This document shows positions 34,834 through 43,416 of a stretch of DNA of 64,000 nucleotides, piece after piece. Under the pieces are notes generated by a model that was given only the letters and a program-made list of their open reading frames with translations, was not told the origin of the DNA and ran no database searches. The stretch covers positions 152,080 to 216,079 of the forward strand of contig NZ_JAVHJU010000002.1 in NCBI RefSeq assembly GCF_031082405.1, in the 5' to 3' direction. Origin of the DNA: Amycolatopsis sp. A133 (lineage in GTDB: Bacteria; Actinomycetota; Actinomycetes; Mycobacteriales; Pseudonocardiaceae). Made by a program: the position numbers and the translations under genes. How positions within the stretch are numbered: position 1 is the first letter of the stretch; each line of letters starts with the position of its first letter.

Positions 34834-34873
34834 CCGGGTTGTCCACAGGTGGGTGGGCCTGTGGACAACCCGG
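34834..34873. repeat. 16-bp inverted repeat containing two DnaA-box-like 9-mers
   Basis: CCGGGTTGTCCACAGG (34834-34849) and CCTGTGGACAACCCGG (34858-34873) are perfect complements across an 8-base loop (TGGGTGGG). Each arm carries TTGTCCACA, the preferred actinomycete DnaA box. It lies 11 bp after the stop of a rightward gene and before a convergent gene, so a terminator is the simplest explanation; DnaA binding is possible. Confidence 0.6.
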
Positions 34874-35100
34874 GCTTGGCAGTGGGGTTTTCCGGTTTTT
34901 GTCGGGAGGGCCGGATACGCTGGACGCGGGGCCGGACCCCCGGAGAGGGCGGGGGCTGCTTGAGGGCCCGGGCTGCTGGGGGCCGCCACCGGCACCGGCG
35001 CCACTGACCGGGCGACCGAACCCGCTCGTAGGGCGGCCCTGCTCGAAGGCCCGGCCGGCGTCAACGCGAGCCTGCCCGACCGCGGCGAATCAGCCGCGAC

Positions 35101-36108
35101 TCACCGGCGCAGCAGGAGCGACACGTCGCCGAACTCGTGCCACAAGTACCGCTGCTCCACCGCCGCGTCATACGCGCGCTGGACCACCTCCGCTCCCGCC
35201 ACCGCCTCCAGCAGCAGCAAGTGGGACGCGTCCGGGGCGTGCAGCCCCGTCACGATCCCGTCCACCACCCGCGCCGGGCGGTCCGGGCCCAGCACCAGCT
35301 CCGTCCAGCCCTCGGCCGCGCCGACGACACCGCCGTCGAACGCCGACTCCAACGCCCGAGCCGCTGTCGTCCCCACCGCGATCACCCGGCCCCCGCGGGA
35401 CCTGACCCACAAAACCAGGGCCGCCGTTGCCGGGGGGACGCGGAACCGCTCCGCCTGGGGTGGCTCGCCCGCCTCCGGCGAGGACACGCCCGTGTGCAAC
35501 AGCAGCGGTGCGAACAACACCCCGTCCGTCACCAGCCCCGTCACCACCCCCGCCGTGAACGCCCGGCCCGCCGAGGGCATCTCCGCGCTGCCCGGCTCGC
35601 GGGCGAACACCGTCTGGTAATCCGCCAGCGGCCACTCCCGCGGGACGTACCCGTAGCGGATGGGGCGCCCCACCGTCGCGAGGAACTCCGGCACCTCGAC
35701 CGACACCGCCGCCCGCCACAAGCGGGCCGTCCCCGCGACCGCCGGGGCCAGCAACGTCAGCGACGCGTCCCCGGCCAGCGAAAGGCGCTCCCCCACCCGA
35801 CCGTCGAGCAAGGGACCTCCCGGCGCGCGCAGCTCGACGACCCAAGAGCCGTCGTCGAGCGCCGTCGAGAAGTGGACCACGACCGGGCGCCCCGCCCGTA
35901 GAGCGTCGACCGCCGCCGGGAGTGTCCCCGAGGTGTTGACGACCAGCAGGTCACCCGGCCGGAGGTACTCGCCCAGCGAGGTGAACACCGTGTGGTGGAC
36001 GCCGGACGGCGATGCGACCAGCAGGCGGACCTCGTCGCGCGACAGGCCCCTGGCCTCGGGCGGGGCCGACGCCGACAGCTCCGCAGGCAGGTCGAACCGG
36101 ATGTTCAT
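35101..36108 (-). CDS. queA: S-adenosylmethionine:tRNA ribosyltransferase-isomerase (QueA family)
   Basis: A 335-residue QueA-family protein, which in the queuosine pathway transfers a ribosyl group from SAM to 7-aminomethyl-deazaguanine in tRNA. Family segments are LGEYLRPGDLLVVNTSGTLP, YGYVPREWPLADYQTVFA, GRAFTAGVVTGLVTDGV, HTGVSSPEAGEPPQAERFRV and IVTGLHAPDASHLLLLEA. The ATG at 36108 overlaps the SDR stop (ATGA); longer readings run into that gene. No other queuosine genes are nearby, so this may be an actinobacterial QueA-like paralogue acting on another substrate. Confidence 0.85.
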   Translation of the reverse strand: MNIRFDLPAELSASAPPEARGLSRDEVRLLVASPSGVHHTVFTSLGEYLRPGDLLVVNTSGTLPAAVDALRAGRPVVVHFSTALDDGSWVVELRAPGGPLLDGRVGERLSLAGDASLTLLAPAVAGTARLWRAAVSVEVPEFLATVGRPIRYGYVPREWPLADYQTVFAREPGSAEMPSAGRAFTAGVVTGLVTDGVLFAPLLLHTGVSSPEAGEPPQAERFRVPPATAALVLWVRSRGGRVIAVGTTAARALESAFDGGVVGAAEGWTELVLGPDRPARVVDGIVTGLHAPDASHLLLLEAVAGAEVVQRAYDAAVEQRYLWHEFGDVSLLLRR

Positions 36109-36776
36109 GCCGTCACCAGGAGGTCGGCGGCGCGGTAGCGGCCGCTCGATGGGCGCTCGTCGAGCAACCTCAGGAACGCCGGGACGGCCGTCTCCGGCAG
36201 CGGGCGGTCCGAGATGTCCGCACCGGGGAACGCTCGCTGGTGCATCGCCGTGCGCAGGTCGCCCGGATCGACCGCGTACACGGACAGGTCCGGGTGTTCC
36301 ACGCCCAGGACGGCGGTCAGCTGGTCGAGGGCCGCCTTCGCCGAGCCGTAGCCGCCCCACCCTTCGTACGCTTCGACAGCAGCGTCCGAACTGACGTCGA
36401 TCACGACGCCGCGCGCCGCGGTCAGAGCGGGTAGCAGGAGCTGCGTCAAAGCCAGCGGTGCGAAGACGTTGACGCGGTAGACGTCTTCCAGCGCCGCCAA
36501 GGGATAACGGCCGAGCGGTGGGAGCGGGCTGACGCCCAGGGAACTCGCGTTGTTGACGAGCAGGTCGAGCGCAGGACAGGCGTCGGCGAGCGAGGCGCGG
36601 TGGGCCGGGTCGGTGACGTCGCCGGGGATGGCCGTGAAGCCGTCCTCGCGAGCAGCAGAACGCAACGCGGCCGCGTCGCGGCCGTCGCCGATGACCGTCC
36701 ACTGGCGACTCACGAGGGCGGCCGCGAGGGCGCGGCCCAGGCCGGCGGAAGCACCGGTGACGAGTGCGGTGGGCAT
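36105..36776 (-). CDS. SDR family oxidoreductase
   Basis: A 223-residue short-chain dehydrogenase. The cofactor motif is VTGASAGLGRALAAAL (TGxxxGxG), the NNA-type motif is LLVNNASSLG, and the catalytic YxxxK is YGSAKAALDQL. Probably NADP(H)-dependent. The start has GAAGGAGG upstream. It is coupled to queA by a four-base overlap, an arrangement that suggests a functional pairing, but the substrate is unknown. Confidence 0.9.
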   Translation of the reverse strand: MPTALVTGASAGLGRALAAALVSRQWTVIGDGRDAAALRSAAREDGFTAIPGDVTDPAHRASLADACPALDLLVNNASSLGVSPLPPLGRYPLAALEDVYRVNVFAPLALTQLLLPALTAARGVVIDVSSDAAVEAYEGWGGYGSAKAALDQLTAVLGVEHPDLSVYAVDPGDLRTAMHQRAFPGADISDRPLPETAVPAFLRLLDERPSSGRYRAADLLVTA

Positions 36777-36807
36777 GGTTCCTCCTTCGAGGGGTTGCCC
36801 ACCATCG

Positions 36808-38193
36808 TCAGACCTCTATATTACTCGAGGTCAACCGCGATCGGCCGCGCAGCAGGAAATACGCTGCCAGCGAAACGACGAGGCCGACGTAGTACGCGAG
36901 GTCCGCGCCGTGCAGCGCCGCCGCGACCGGTCCCGTGTAGAGGGACGTGTTCATGAACGGCACCGCCGCCGCGAACCCGAGCACGAACGCCACCACCGCG
37001 GCCCAGGGGCGGACGGGAACCGAAGCCAGGACGTCCACCCGCCGCCCGCCGCGGGTGCGCGCGAGCCAGTCCGGGAGCACCACGCCGAGGAACGGCGGAA
37101 TCCAGTAGGAGACGAACAGCAGCACGTTCTCGAACTTCGCCGAAAGGTCGCCGCTGTGCATCCAGAGGATCAGCGCGAACGCGAGCACCGTGACGACCAC
37201 CGCCGACACCGGGCGCCGTAGCCGGACGCCGACGGTCTGCAGGGCCAGCGAGCCGCTGTAGTCGTTCATCGCGTTCGACGACACCGCCGCCAGCGCGATC
37301 ACCGCCAGCGCCAGCGCGCCCAGGAACCCGCCGCCGAGCAGCTGGGCGATCCCGGACGCCGTGTGGTCGCCGAGCGACGACCCCAGGGCGAGCCCGAGCC
37401 CTTCGCCGATCGCGTACGACACGACGAGGCCGAGCAGCGTCGCCCAGAAGACCGCTCGCGACGAAGCCGAGACGGGCAGGTAGCGGCTGAAGTCCGCCGC
37501 GTAGGGCGCCCAGGAGATCGCCAGCGACAGCGTGATCGTCGTGAACAGGACGAAGCCGCCGGCCAGGTCGGCGCCGGACGCGGTGTCGGCGACGGCGATC
37601 GCGTGTCCGGAAACGACTTTCCCGATCAGCGCGGCGAACGCGAGCACCAGCAGCACGCTCATCACCGCCTGGACGCGGTGGATCAGCGCGTAGCCGAACA
37701 CGCCGAGCGCGCACTGCAGCACGAGCACGATCAGCACCGCCGCCCAGAACGGCAGCCCGGTCAGCTCGGCCAGCGCCTCGCCGCCGAACAGGCCGACGAG
37801 GGCGTCCCAGGCGATCGAGCCGAGCCACTGCACCAGGCCGGGCAGCACGACGCCGCCGCCGAACGGCAGCCGGGCGAGCGGCAGCTGCCCGGTGCCCGTG
37901 CGCGGGCCCCACGTCGACAGGTACGCCACCGGCAGCGACCCCAGCACCGTGCCCAGGAGCATCGCGGCCAGGCCCGTCCGGAAGCCGAGGCCGAGCGACG
38001 CCGCCAGGGTGCCGGTGAACACCGCCGTCATCGTCAGGTTGGGCGCGAACCACACGCTGAACAGCCGCCACGGGCGCCCGAACCGGTTGTCCTCCGGCAC
38101 CGGTGTGATGCCGTGGGTTTCGATCGCCAGGTCGCGCCCGCCCGCCGGCATCCGCCCGCCGAAGACCTCAGCGTCCAAGCCACGTCCGCTCAT
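36808..38193 (-). CDS. NCS1 family purine/cytosine permease
   Basis: A 461-residue secondary transporter with about 12 membrane helices, importing nucleobases, allantoin, hydantoin or thiamine-type compounds. It has the typical entry (RPWRLFSVWFAPNLTMTAVF), then LPFGGGVVLPGLVQWLGSIA and a late NAMNDYSGSLALQTVGV. The ligand cannot be decided. Its 3' end lies in a short inverted repeat (GACCTC...GAGGTC, 36811-36832). It is divergent from the histidine kinase gene and tandem to SDR-queA, with 31 bp between. Confidence 0.9.
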   Translation of the reverse strand: MSGRGLDAEVFGGRMPAGGRDLAIETHGITPVPEDNRFGRPWRLFSVWFAPNLTMTAVFTGTLAASLGLGFRTGLAAMLLGTVLGSLPVAYLSTWGPRTGTGQLPLARLPFGGGVVLPGLVQWLGSIAWDALVGLFGGEALAELTGLPFWAAVLIVLVLQCALGVFGYALIHRVQAVMSVLLVLAFAALIGKVVSGHAIAVADTASGADLAGGFVLFTTITLSLAISWAPYAADFSRYLPVSASSRAVFWATLLGLVVSYAIGEGLGLALGSSLGDHTASGIAQLLGGGFLGALALAVIALAAVSSNAMNDYSGSLALQTVGVRLRRPVSAVVVTVLAFALILWMHSGDLSAKFENVLLFVSYWIPPFLGVVLPDWLARTRGGRRVDVLASVPVRPWAAVVAFVLGFAAAVPFMNTSLYTGPVAAALHGADLAYYVGLVVSLAAYFLLRGRSRLTSSNIEV

Positions 38194-38329
38194 GTCCTGC
38201 CTCTCGTCGCGATCACCCTAAAGCGCAGCCGCGTGGTGTAACGCGACGGCCCGAACGGACGAATCACGGTTAGCCGTTGCCGGACCACTTCACACACCCG
38301 CCAAGAAGCCGCCGGGGAGGGGTCGCGAA

Positions 38330-39871
38330 GTGCAGCACCCGCGGACGTCGGTGATGACGGGCCTCCTGGCGGCCGGCTGCGCGCTCGGCGTGGTCGCGCT
38401 GACGCTCAAAGCCGCCGAAGGCACCCACTCCGCGCTCGACACCGCGCTCAGCACCACGACCGGGTTCCTCTTCCTGCTCGCGGGCGCGGTCGCGCACGTG
38501 CGGCGCCCGGCCAACCCGATCGCGGTGCTCATCGCCCTCGCCGGCGTCGCCCTGTTCCTCGAGGACCTGCAGTTCACCCGGAACCCGGTGCTGTACACGA
38601 TCGCCGTGCCGCTGCGCGCCGCGTCCAGCCCGGTGATCGCGCACCTGGTGCTCGCGTTCCCGCACGGGAGGCTGCGCTCGCGGTGGGAACGGCTGCTGGT
38701 GGCCGCGGCCTACGCCGTGGTGCTCGGCATCGGCGTGATCGGCTTGCTGGCCAACGACGACCCGCGCGACCTGCTGGCCGTCTCGGCCGACGTGCGGGCC
38801 AGTCCCGCGGTCGGCCGCGCACTGGCGCTCGCCGCGACGGCGACCAGCGCGGGCGTGGTCGTCGTGCTGCTCTACCGGTGGCTGACCGGGCGGCTCCCGC
38901 AGCGGCGGCTGCTGTCGCCGGTGGTGGTCATCGCACTGGCGGGCGCGCTGACGTCGGCGGCGGGCACGGCGCTCGGCGACGCGCACCCGCTGTCCGGCCC
39001 GCTGCTGCAGGCGTACCGGATCCTGTACTGCCTGTGGCCGCTGGCGTTCCTGGCCGGGGTGATGCGGGCGCGGGTCGGCAACGCCGAGATGATCCGGCTG
39101 CTGCTGGAGCGCGACGGGACCGGGCTGGCCGCGCTGGTGCAGGACGACGAGGTGTGGAAGGACAGCCGGTCGATCGACGCGCTGAACGCGGCCGCCGGGC
39201 TGGTGCTGGACAACCAGCGGCTCACCGCCGAGCTGGAACAGCGGCTGGCCGAGGTGCGCGCGTCGCGGGCGCGGCTGGTCGCGGCCGGGGACGAGGAGCG
39301 CCGCCGGCTCGAACGCGACCTGCACGACGGCGCCCAGCAGCGGCTGGTCAGCGTCGTGCTGCTGCTGCGGATGGCCGCCCGCCGCTCCGGCGCCGAGCTG
39401 CCGCCGGAGCTGCGGGCCCTGCTGACCGGCGCGGTCGACGAGCTGCAGACGGCGATCACCGAGCTGCGGGAGCTGGCCAGGGGCATCCGCCCGGCGATCC
39501 TCACCGAGGCGGGCCTGGTCGCGGCGGTCCGGTCGCTGGCCCACCGCATCCCGATGGAGGTGGCGCTGACGGTCGGCACGGTGCCGCGCCTCGACGCGGC
39601 GGTGGAGGCGACGGCCTACTTCGTGACGTCGGAGGCGCTGACGAACGCGCTGAAGCACGCCCGGACCGACCGCGCCGACGTCCGGATCGCGGTGGACGGC
39701 GCCGAACTGCGGGTGGAAGTGACGGACGCGGGTGTCGGCGGCGCGGACGCCGAGGGCGGCAGCGGCCTGGCCGGGCTGCGCGACCGGGTGCAGGCCCTCG
39801 GCGGCGAGCTGGACGTGGCCAGCGGCCCCGGCGGCACCACGGTGACCGCGGTCATCCCCCTCGCGGACTGA
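38330..39871 (+). CDS. Orphan NarL-class sensor histidine kinase
   Basis: A 513-residue membrane sensor. Residues about 1-235 contain roughly six or more hydrophobic helices with short loops. The HisKA_3 dimerisation helix holds the phospho-acceptor H332 in ERDLHDGAQQRLVSVVLLL. The HATPase domain has EALTNALKHARTDRADVRI (N box) and GSGLAGLRDRVQALGGELDV (G boxes). The GTG start follows GGGGAGGGG. The next gene is a convergent peptidase, so no partner response regulator is adjacent. The signal is unknown. Confidence 0.92.
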   Translation: MQHPRTSVMTGLLAAGCALGVVALTLKAAEGTHSALDTALSTTTGFLFLLAGAVAHVRRPANPIAVLIALAGVALFLEDLQFTRNPVLYTIAVPLRAASSPVIAHLVLAFPHGRLRSRWERLLVAAAYAVVLGIGVIGLLANDDPRDLLAVSADVRASPAVGRALALAATATSAGVVVVLLYRWLTGRLPQRRLLSPVVVIALAGALTSAAGTALGDAHPLSGPLLQAYRILYCLWPLAFLAGVMRARVGNAEMIRLLLERDGTGLAALVQDDEVWKDSRSIDALNAAAGLVLDNQRLTAELEQRLAEVRASRARLVAAGDEERRRLERDLHDGAQQRLVSVVLLLRMAARRSGAELPPELRALLTGAVDELQTAITELRELARGIRPAILTEAGLVAAVRSLAHRIPMEVALTVGTVPRLDAAVEATAYFVTSEALTNALKHARTDRADVRIAVDGAELRVEVTDAGVGGADAEGGSGLAGLRDRVQALGGELDVASGPGGTTVTAVIPLAD

Positions 39872-39890
39872 ACGGCTCCTGACCCTGGCT

Positions 39891-39940
39891 GCACTTTCAC
39901 GTGAAAGTGCCCCCTCGCCGGGAGCGGCGAGGGGGCACTT
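39891..39940. terminator. Overlapping palindrome and strong terminator hairpin
   Basis: A perfect 20-bp palindrome GCACTTTCACGTGAAAGTGC (39891-39910) shares bases with the left arm of a 16-bp hairpin, AAGTGCCCCCTCGCCG (39905-39920) / CGGCGAGGGGGCACTT (39925-39940), loop GGAG. The two folds exclude each other. It lies between the convergent histidine kinase and sedolisin genes and should terminate both. Confidence 0.78.
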
Positions 39941-39954
39941 CCTTCGAGCACTGA

Positions 39955-41913
39955 CTAGACGAGCAGCAGGAACAGCAGCCCGTTGGGCACCCCGAGCCCG
40001 GTCACGTCGTCGTAGCCGGGGGTGGTGTGGATGGTCAGGCCCTGGTAGTCCAGCGTCCGCGCCGAGCGGAGCAGGCCGTCCGAGGCGTCGACCGAATTCG
40101 CGTAGTCGACCCGGGCCACCGCCTGGCCGTCCACGTGCTTCACGTCGCTGATCGCCGCGGTGCGGGAGGTCAGCTTGTAGATCACGGGGTTGATGAAGCC
40201 GTGGTGGAAGTGGTCGAAGCTGTCGGCCACCGCCATGATGCCGGCGAACACCGGCGACGCGAGGCTCGTGCCGCCGATCCGGTACTGGTCGTAGTGCGCA
40301 CCCTCCGGGAAGGTCTGCGTCTGGCCGACCAGGAAGCCGGTGTTCGGGTCGCCGACCGCGGAGATGTCCGGGACGACCCGGCCCTTCTTCTTGCCGGTCT
40401 GGTTCTTCGTCGCCAGCGCGTCCGGCACGACGCCCTTCTGGTAGAAGGGCTGCTCGAACAGCCGGCTCGTGCCGCCGCCGGAACCGCTGGTGTAGGCGGC
40501 CGGGCCGTAGACGCCGCCTGCCAGCAGCGACTTGCTGGTCTCCCAGCCGGTCTCGAAGATCCGCTTGCCGTCCTTGCCGATCGCGATGGACGTGCCGCCG
40601 ACCGCGGTGATCCACGGCGCCGAGGCGGAGAAGTCCGGCGACGGCGTGCCGAGGCGCGCGACCTCGTCACCGTTGTCGCCCGAGGAGAAGTACACGCCGA
40701 TGCCCTCGAGGACCGCCTGCAGCGAGATCTGGTTGAACACCTTGACCTCGTCGGCCGGGATGTCCTCGCCGGTGTCGCCGTAGGAGTTCGACACGATGTC
40801 GGCCTTGTGGCCGGCGATCACGTAGTTCAGCGCCACGTCGAGGGCGTTGTCCTCGCAGGACTCCCCGCCGACGTACAGGATGTTCGCGCCCGGCGCCATG
40901 CCGTGCGCGGCCTCGACGTCGAGGGTTTCCTCGCCGTACCAGCCGGCCGCGTCGCACTGGTCCGGCGGCTCGAGGACCGGGTTGGCCGGGAAGATGTGCT
41001 GCGAGAACTGGCTCTGCTTCAGCGGGTGCGCCGGGTCGTTGCGCCGCGCGTACTCGCTGGCGTCGGCGTAGATGGTCGGTGAGGCGAAGGCGTCCACGAT
41101 GGCGATCGTGGTGCCCTTGCCGTCCGCGCCGACCTTGTCGACGCCGTAGGCCGACCGCAGCTGTGCCGGGGTGTAGCCGCAGGGCGCGTATGGCAGCTGC
41201 TTGCCGTTGTAGGCGGGGTCGGTGGTGTCGATCTTCTCGCCGTAGTAGGCGCTGCACGGCGGCGCGTTGCGGAACCCGGGGCCGGGCGCGACGTCGGACG
41301 GCTGCACGGACTTGGCCGCCTGGCCCGAGTCGATGCCGTCGGTGTGGTCCGGCTTGAACAGGTTGGTGGCCTGGTCGACACCGACGACGCCGAGCACGTC
41401 GCCGGCCAGGTTCGACGGCACCGACAGGTTCTTGTCGGCGGCGCGCAGCGTCTGGCCCTTGACCCGGTACTTGCCGAGGTCGACGGCGAACGCCTGCTCC
41501 GTCTGGCCCGCGGTGCCGGTGGCTTCGACGTAGGCGCGGTTCGACGGGACTTCGCCGATGCTGAAGCCGTTGCCGGTCAGCCACGCCTTGACGGCGTTCA
41601 CGGTCGCGTCGGTGGCCGCGAAGCGGTCACGCACCTGGCCGGGGCTCAGGAACTGGCGGTAGGTCTTGCTGCCCGGGTCGGACACGGCCTGGGCCAGCGC
41701 CTCGGCGCCGGCGTTGTCGCGCTGGTTCAGGTAGACGCGGAAGCTCAGCTTCGCGGCGGGCGCCGTGTCGGCGACCTTCGCCTGCGCGTTCGCCCACAAC
41801 GGGTGCGACTGCGGAATGTCCTGACGCCCCTGCGCGGACGCCGTCGCCGGCAGGGCGCCGGTCAGGCCACCCACCACCGCGAGCGAAAGGAGCAGGGTGG
41901 AGCTTCTTCGCAC
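39955..41913 (-). CDS. Secreted S53 serine-carboxyl peptidase (sedolisin/kumamolisin family)
   Basis: A 652-residue secreted acid protease. Signal peptide 1-~26 (VRRSSTLLLSLAVVGGLTGA, cut near ATASA). An activation propeptide (about 30-200, HPLWANAQAKVADTAPAAKL) is followed by the catalytic domain. Triad residues are E328 and D332 in YGEETLDVEAAHG and S550 in GGTSLASPVFAGIMA, with a C-terminal calcium-site region (DDVTGLGVPNG). The GTG at 41913 has GGGAG upstream; a longer in-frame reading lacks a signal start. Function: nutrient proteolysis outside the cell at low pH, by family. Confidence 0.95.
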   Translation of the reverse strand: MRRSSTLLLSLAVVGGLTGALPATASAQGRQDIPQSHPLWANAQAKVADTAPAAKLSFRVYLNQRDNAGAEALAQAVSDPGSKTYRQFLSPGQVRDRFAATDATVNAVKAWLTGNGFSIGEVPSNRAYVEATGTAGQTEQAFAVDLGKYRVKGQTLRAADKNLSVPSNLAGDVLGVVGVDQATNLFKPDHTDGIDSGQAAKSVQPSDVAPGPGFRNAPPCSAYYGEKIDTTDPAYNGKQLPYAPCGYTPAQLRSAYGVDKVGADGKGTTIAIVDAFASPTIYADASEYARRNDPAHPLKQSQFSQHIFPANPVLEPPDQCDAAGWYGEETLDVEAAHGMAPGANILYVGGESCEDNALDVALNYVIAGHKADIVSNSYGDTGEDIPADEVKVFNQISLQAVLEGIGVYFSSGDNGDEVARLGTPSPDFSASAPWITAVGGTSIAIGKDGKRIFETGWETSKSLLAGGVYGPAAYTSGSGGGTSRLFEQPFYQKGVVPDALATKNQTGKKKGRVVPDISAVGDPNTGFLVGQTQTFPEGAHYDQYRIGGTSLASPVFAGIMAVADSFDHFHHGFINPVIYKLTSRTAAISDVKHVDGQAVARVDYANSVDASDGLLRSARTLDYQGLTIHTTPGYDDVTGLGVPNGLLFLLLV

Positions 41914-42217
41914 AGAAATCTCCCTCTTCGAAACGGCCCCCGGAAAATGGGCCTTGGAACACCCGGCTGAGACTAAGCCGGTGTTCCGCTCGCGGGGAAG
42001 TGCGTGCGGAACCGTTATCCGGCCGGGAATTCCCGCGCTGTGCACCGTGGGACGGAAATCCGATTTGTCGCGACGAAAACGCGAGGAATGTTATTCAGTG
42101 CGAGGTTGGTCCGTTTCGTGCTGGTACCGCGGACCACGCCCGAGGAGCGTGCGCCACCTACTAAAGTCGGTCGCTCCGTCCACTCGGGACAGTCCGGCGG
42201 TGGCGGTACTTCGGCCG
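41914..42217. other. 304-bp non-coding region upstream of the sedolisin gene
   Basis: Relatively AT-richer sequence between two leftward genes; it should contain the sedolisin promoter. A hairpin with a bulged base, GGAACACCCGGCT (41956-41967 area) / AGCCGGTGTTCC (41976-41987), lies about 45-75 bp upstream of the sedolisin start and could be in the 5' leader or an operator. No coding potential was recognised. Confidence 0.5.
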
Positions 42218-43354
42218 TCACGCCAGCCGCCGGTCCACCTCGGCGGGGGCGAACACCGCGTCGACGACCATCGCGACCGCGCCGGCCACCGCCATTCCCT
42301 CGCCCCGGCCGCCGATTTCCACGCGCAGGTTCTGCGTCGCCCGCGGCAGCGCCCGCCGGTAGAGCACCTCCCGGACACCGGCCACGAAGTGCGGCTCCGC
42401 GAGGTCTCCGGCGATCACCACCACCCCCGGGTTGACCACGCACACCAGCGTCGCCAGCACCTCCCCCACCTGGCGGCCCGCCACTTCGGCGAGCCGCACC
42501 GCGGCCGGGTCCCCCGCCGTGATCCGGTCGCGGACACCCGAGCCCGAGTCCGTCGGCAGGCCCAGCTCCGTCAGCTTCGCCGCCAGGGCCCCGCCCCCGG
42601 CGACGGCCGCCAGGCAGCCGCGGGAACCGCACAGGCACGGCGCCTCCGGGTGCCCGGGGAGGCGGATGTGGCCGATGTCGCCCGCGCCGCCGTCGATCCC
42701 GCGGTACACCTCGCCGCCGAGGACCAGGCCCGCGCCGATCCCGGTCGACACCTTGACCACGACCAGCGCCGCCGAGTCCGAATACCGGGCGCGGTGCTCG
42801 CCCAGCGCCATCAGGTTCGCGTCGTTGTCCACCAGCACCGGGGCGCCGAACCGCGCGCCGAGGTGGCCGTCGATCGGGTAGCCGTCCCAGCCCGGCATGA
42901 TCGGCGGCTGCGTGACCCGGGCGCGGCCGGGCTCCACCGGGCCCGGCACCGAAACGCCCACGCCGCACACCGGACGGCCCGCCTCGGCCCGCAGCGCCTC
43001 GAACCACTCCGCGATCCGGTCGAGCACGGGCTCCGGGCCGTCGGCGACCCGCAGCTCGCCCGCGCGGCGGGCCACTACCCGACCCGACAGATCGGTGACG
43101 GCCGCCTCGGCGTGCGTCGTGTCGATGCTCGCGGCGAGGACGACGGCGTGCCGGTCGTCGAACCGCAGCTGCCGCGCCGGGCGGCCGCCGGTGGAGTCCT
43201 CCTGGCCGCCCTCGGCCAGCAGGCCCGCCGTTTGGAGCTGCTCGAGGCGCGCGGTGAGCGTCGAGCGCGACAGCCCGCTGCGGACCTGCAGCGCCTTGCG
43301 GGTGCTCGCCTGCCCCGTCCGGACCAGCTGCAACAGCTCGCCGGCGCTGGTCAT
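42218..43354 (-). CDS. ROK family transcriptional regulator
   Basis: A 378-residue sugar-responsive repressor. An N-terminal winged HTH (LLQLVRTGQASTRKALQVRS, then GLSRSTLTARLEQLQTAGLL) precedes a ROK sugar-kinase-like domain with VDNDANLMALGEH and the zinc motif GHPEAPCLCGSRGCLAAV (CxCGxxGC). The kinase ATP site looks degenerate, as in NagC/XylR-type regulators. The ATG at 43354 is chosen because the HTH follows; an upstream in-frame start would overlap the divergent promoter. It faces a glycosidase gene across a 62-bp region holding a palindrome, so it probably represses that gene and itself. Confidence 0.92.
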   Translation of the reverse strand: MTSAGELLQLVRTGQASTRKALQVRSGLSRSTLTARLEQLQTAGLLAEGGQEDSTGGRPARQLRFDDRHAVVLAASIDTTHAEAAVTDLSGRVVARRAGELRVADGPEPVLDRIAEWFEALRAEAGRPVCGVGVSVPGPVEPGRARVTQPPIMPGWDGYPIDGHLGARFGAPVLVDNDANLMALGEHRARYSDSAALVVVKVSTGIGAGLVLGGEVYRGIDGGAGDIGHIRLPGHPEAPCLCGSRGCLAAVAGGGALAAKLTELGLPTDSGSGVRDRITAGDPAAVRLAEVAGRQVGEVLATLVCVVNPGVVVIAGDLAEPHFVAGVREVLYRRALPRATQNLRVEIGGRGEGMAVAGAVAMVVDAVFAPAEVDRRLA

Positions 43355-43375
43355 CGCAGAGCCCCCTTCAGACTT

Positions 43376-43410
43376 TTGTCCATTGACAAGACACAAGTCG
43401 GAGATAGATT
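43376..43410 (+). promoter_or_regulatory. Leaderless promoter and ROK-type operator for the glycosidase gene
   Basis: TTGTC-CATT-GACAA (43376-43389) is an inverted repeat overlapping the -35 TTGACA (43383-43388). The -10 TAGATT (43405-43410) follows after 16 bp. The ATG at 43417 lies six bases after the -10, so transcription should begin at the start codon; no ribosome-binding site is present. Confidence 0.65.
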
Positions 43411-43416
43411 GGACAT

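Noticed and set aside
34834..34873. The DnaA-box pair as a replication origin
   Set aside because: Only two boxes and no dnaA, dnaN or AT-rich unwinding region; a chromosomal origin has many more.
38270..40615. A 780-codon leftward frame spanning the kinase and peptidase regions
   Set aside because: It crosses two identified genes and a terminator; no domains.
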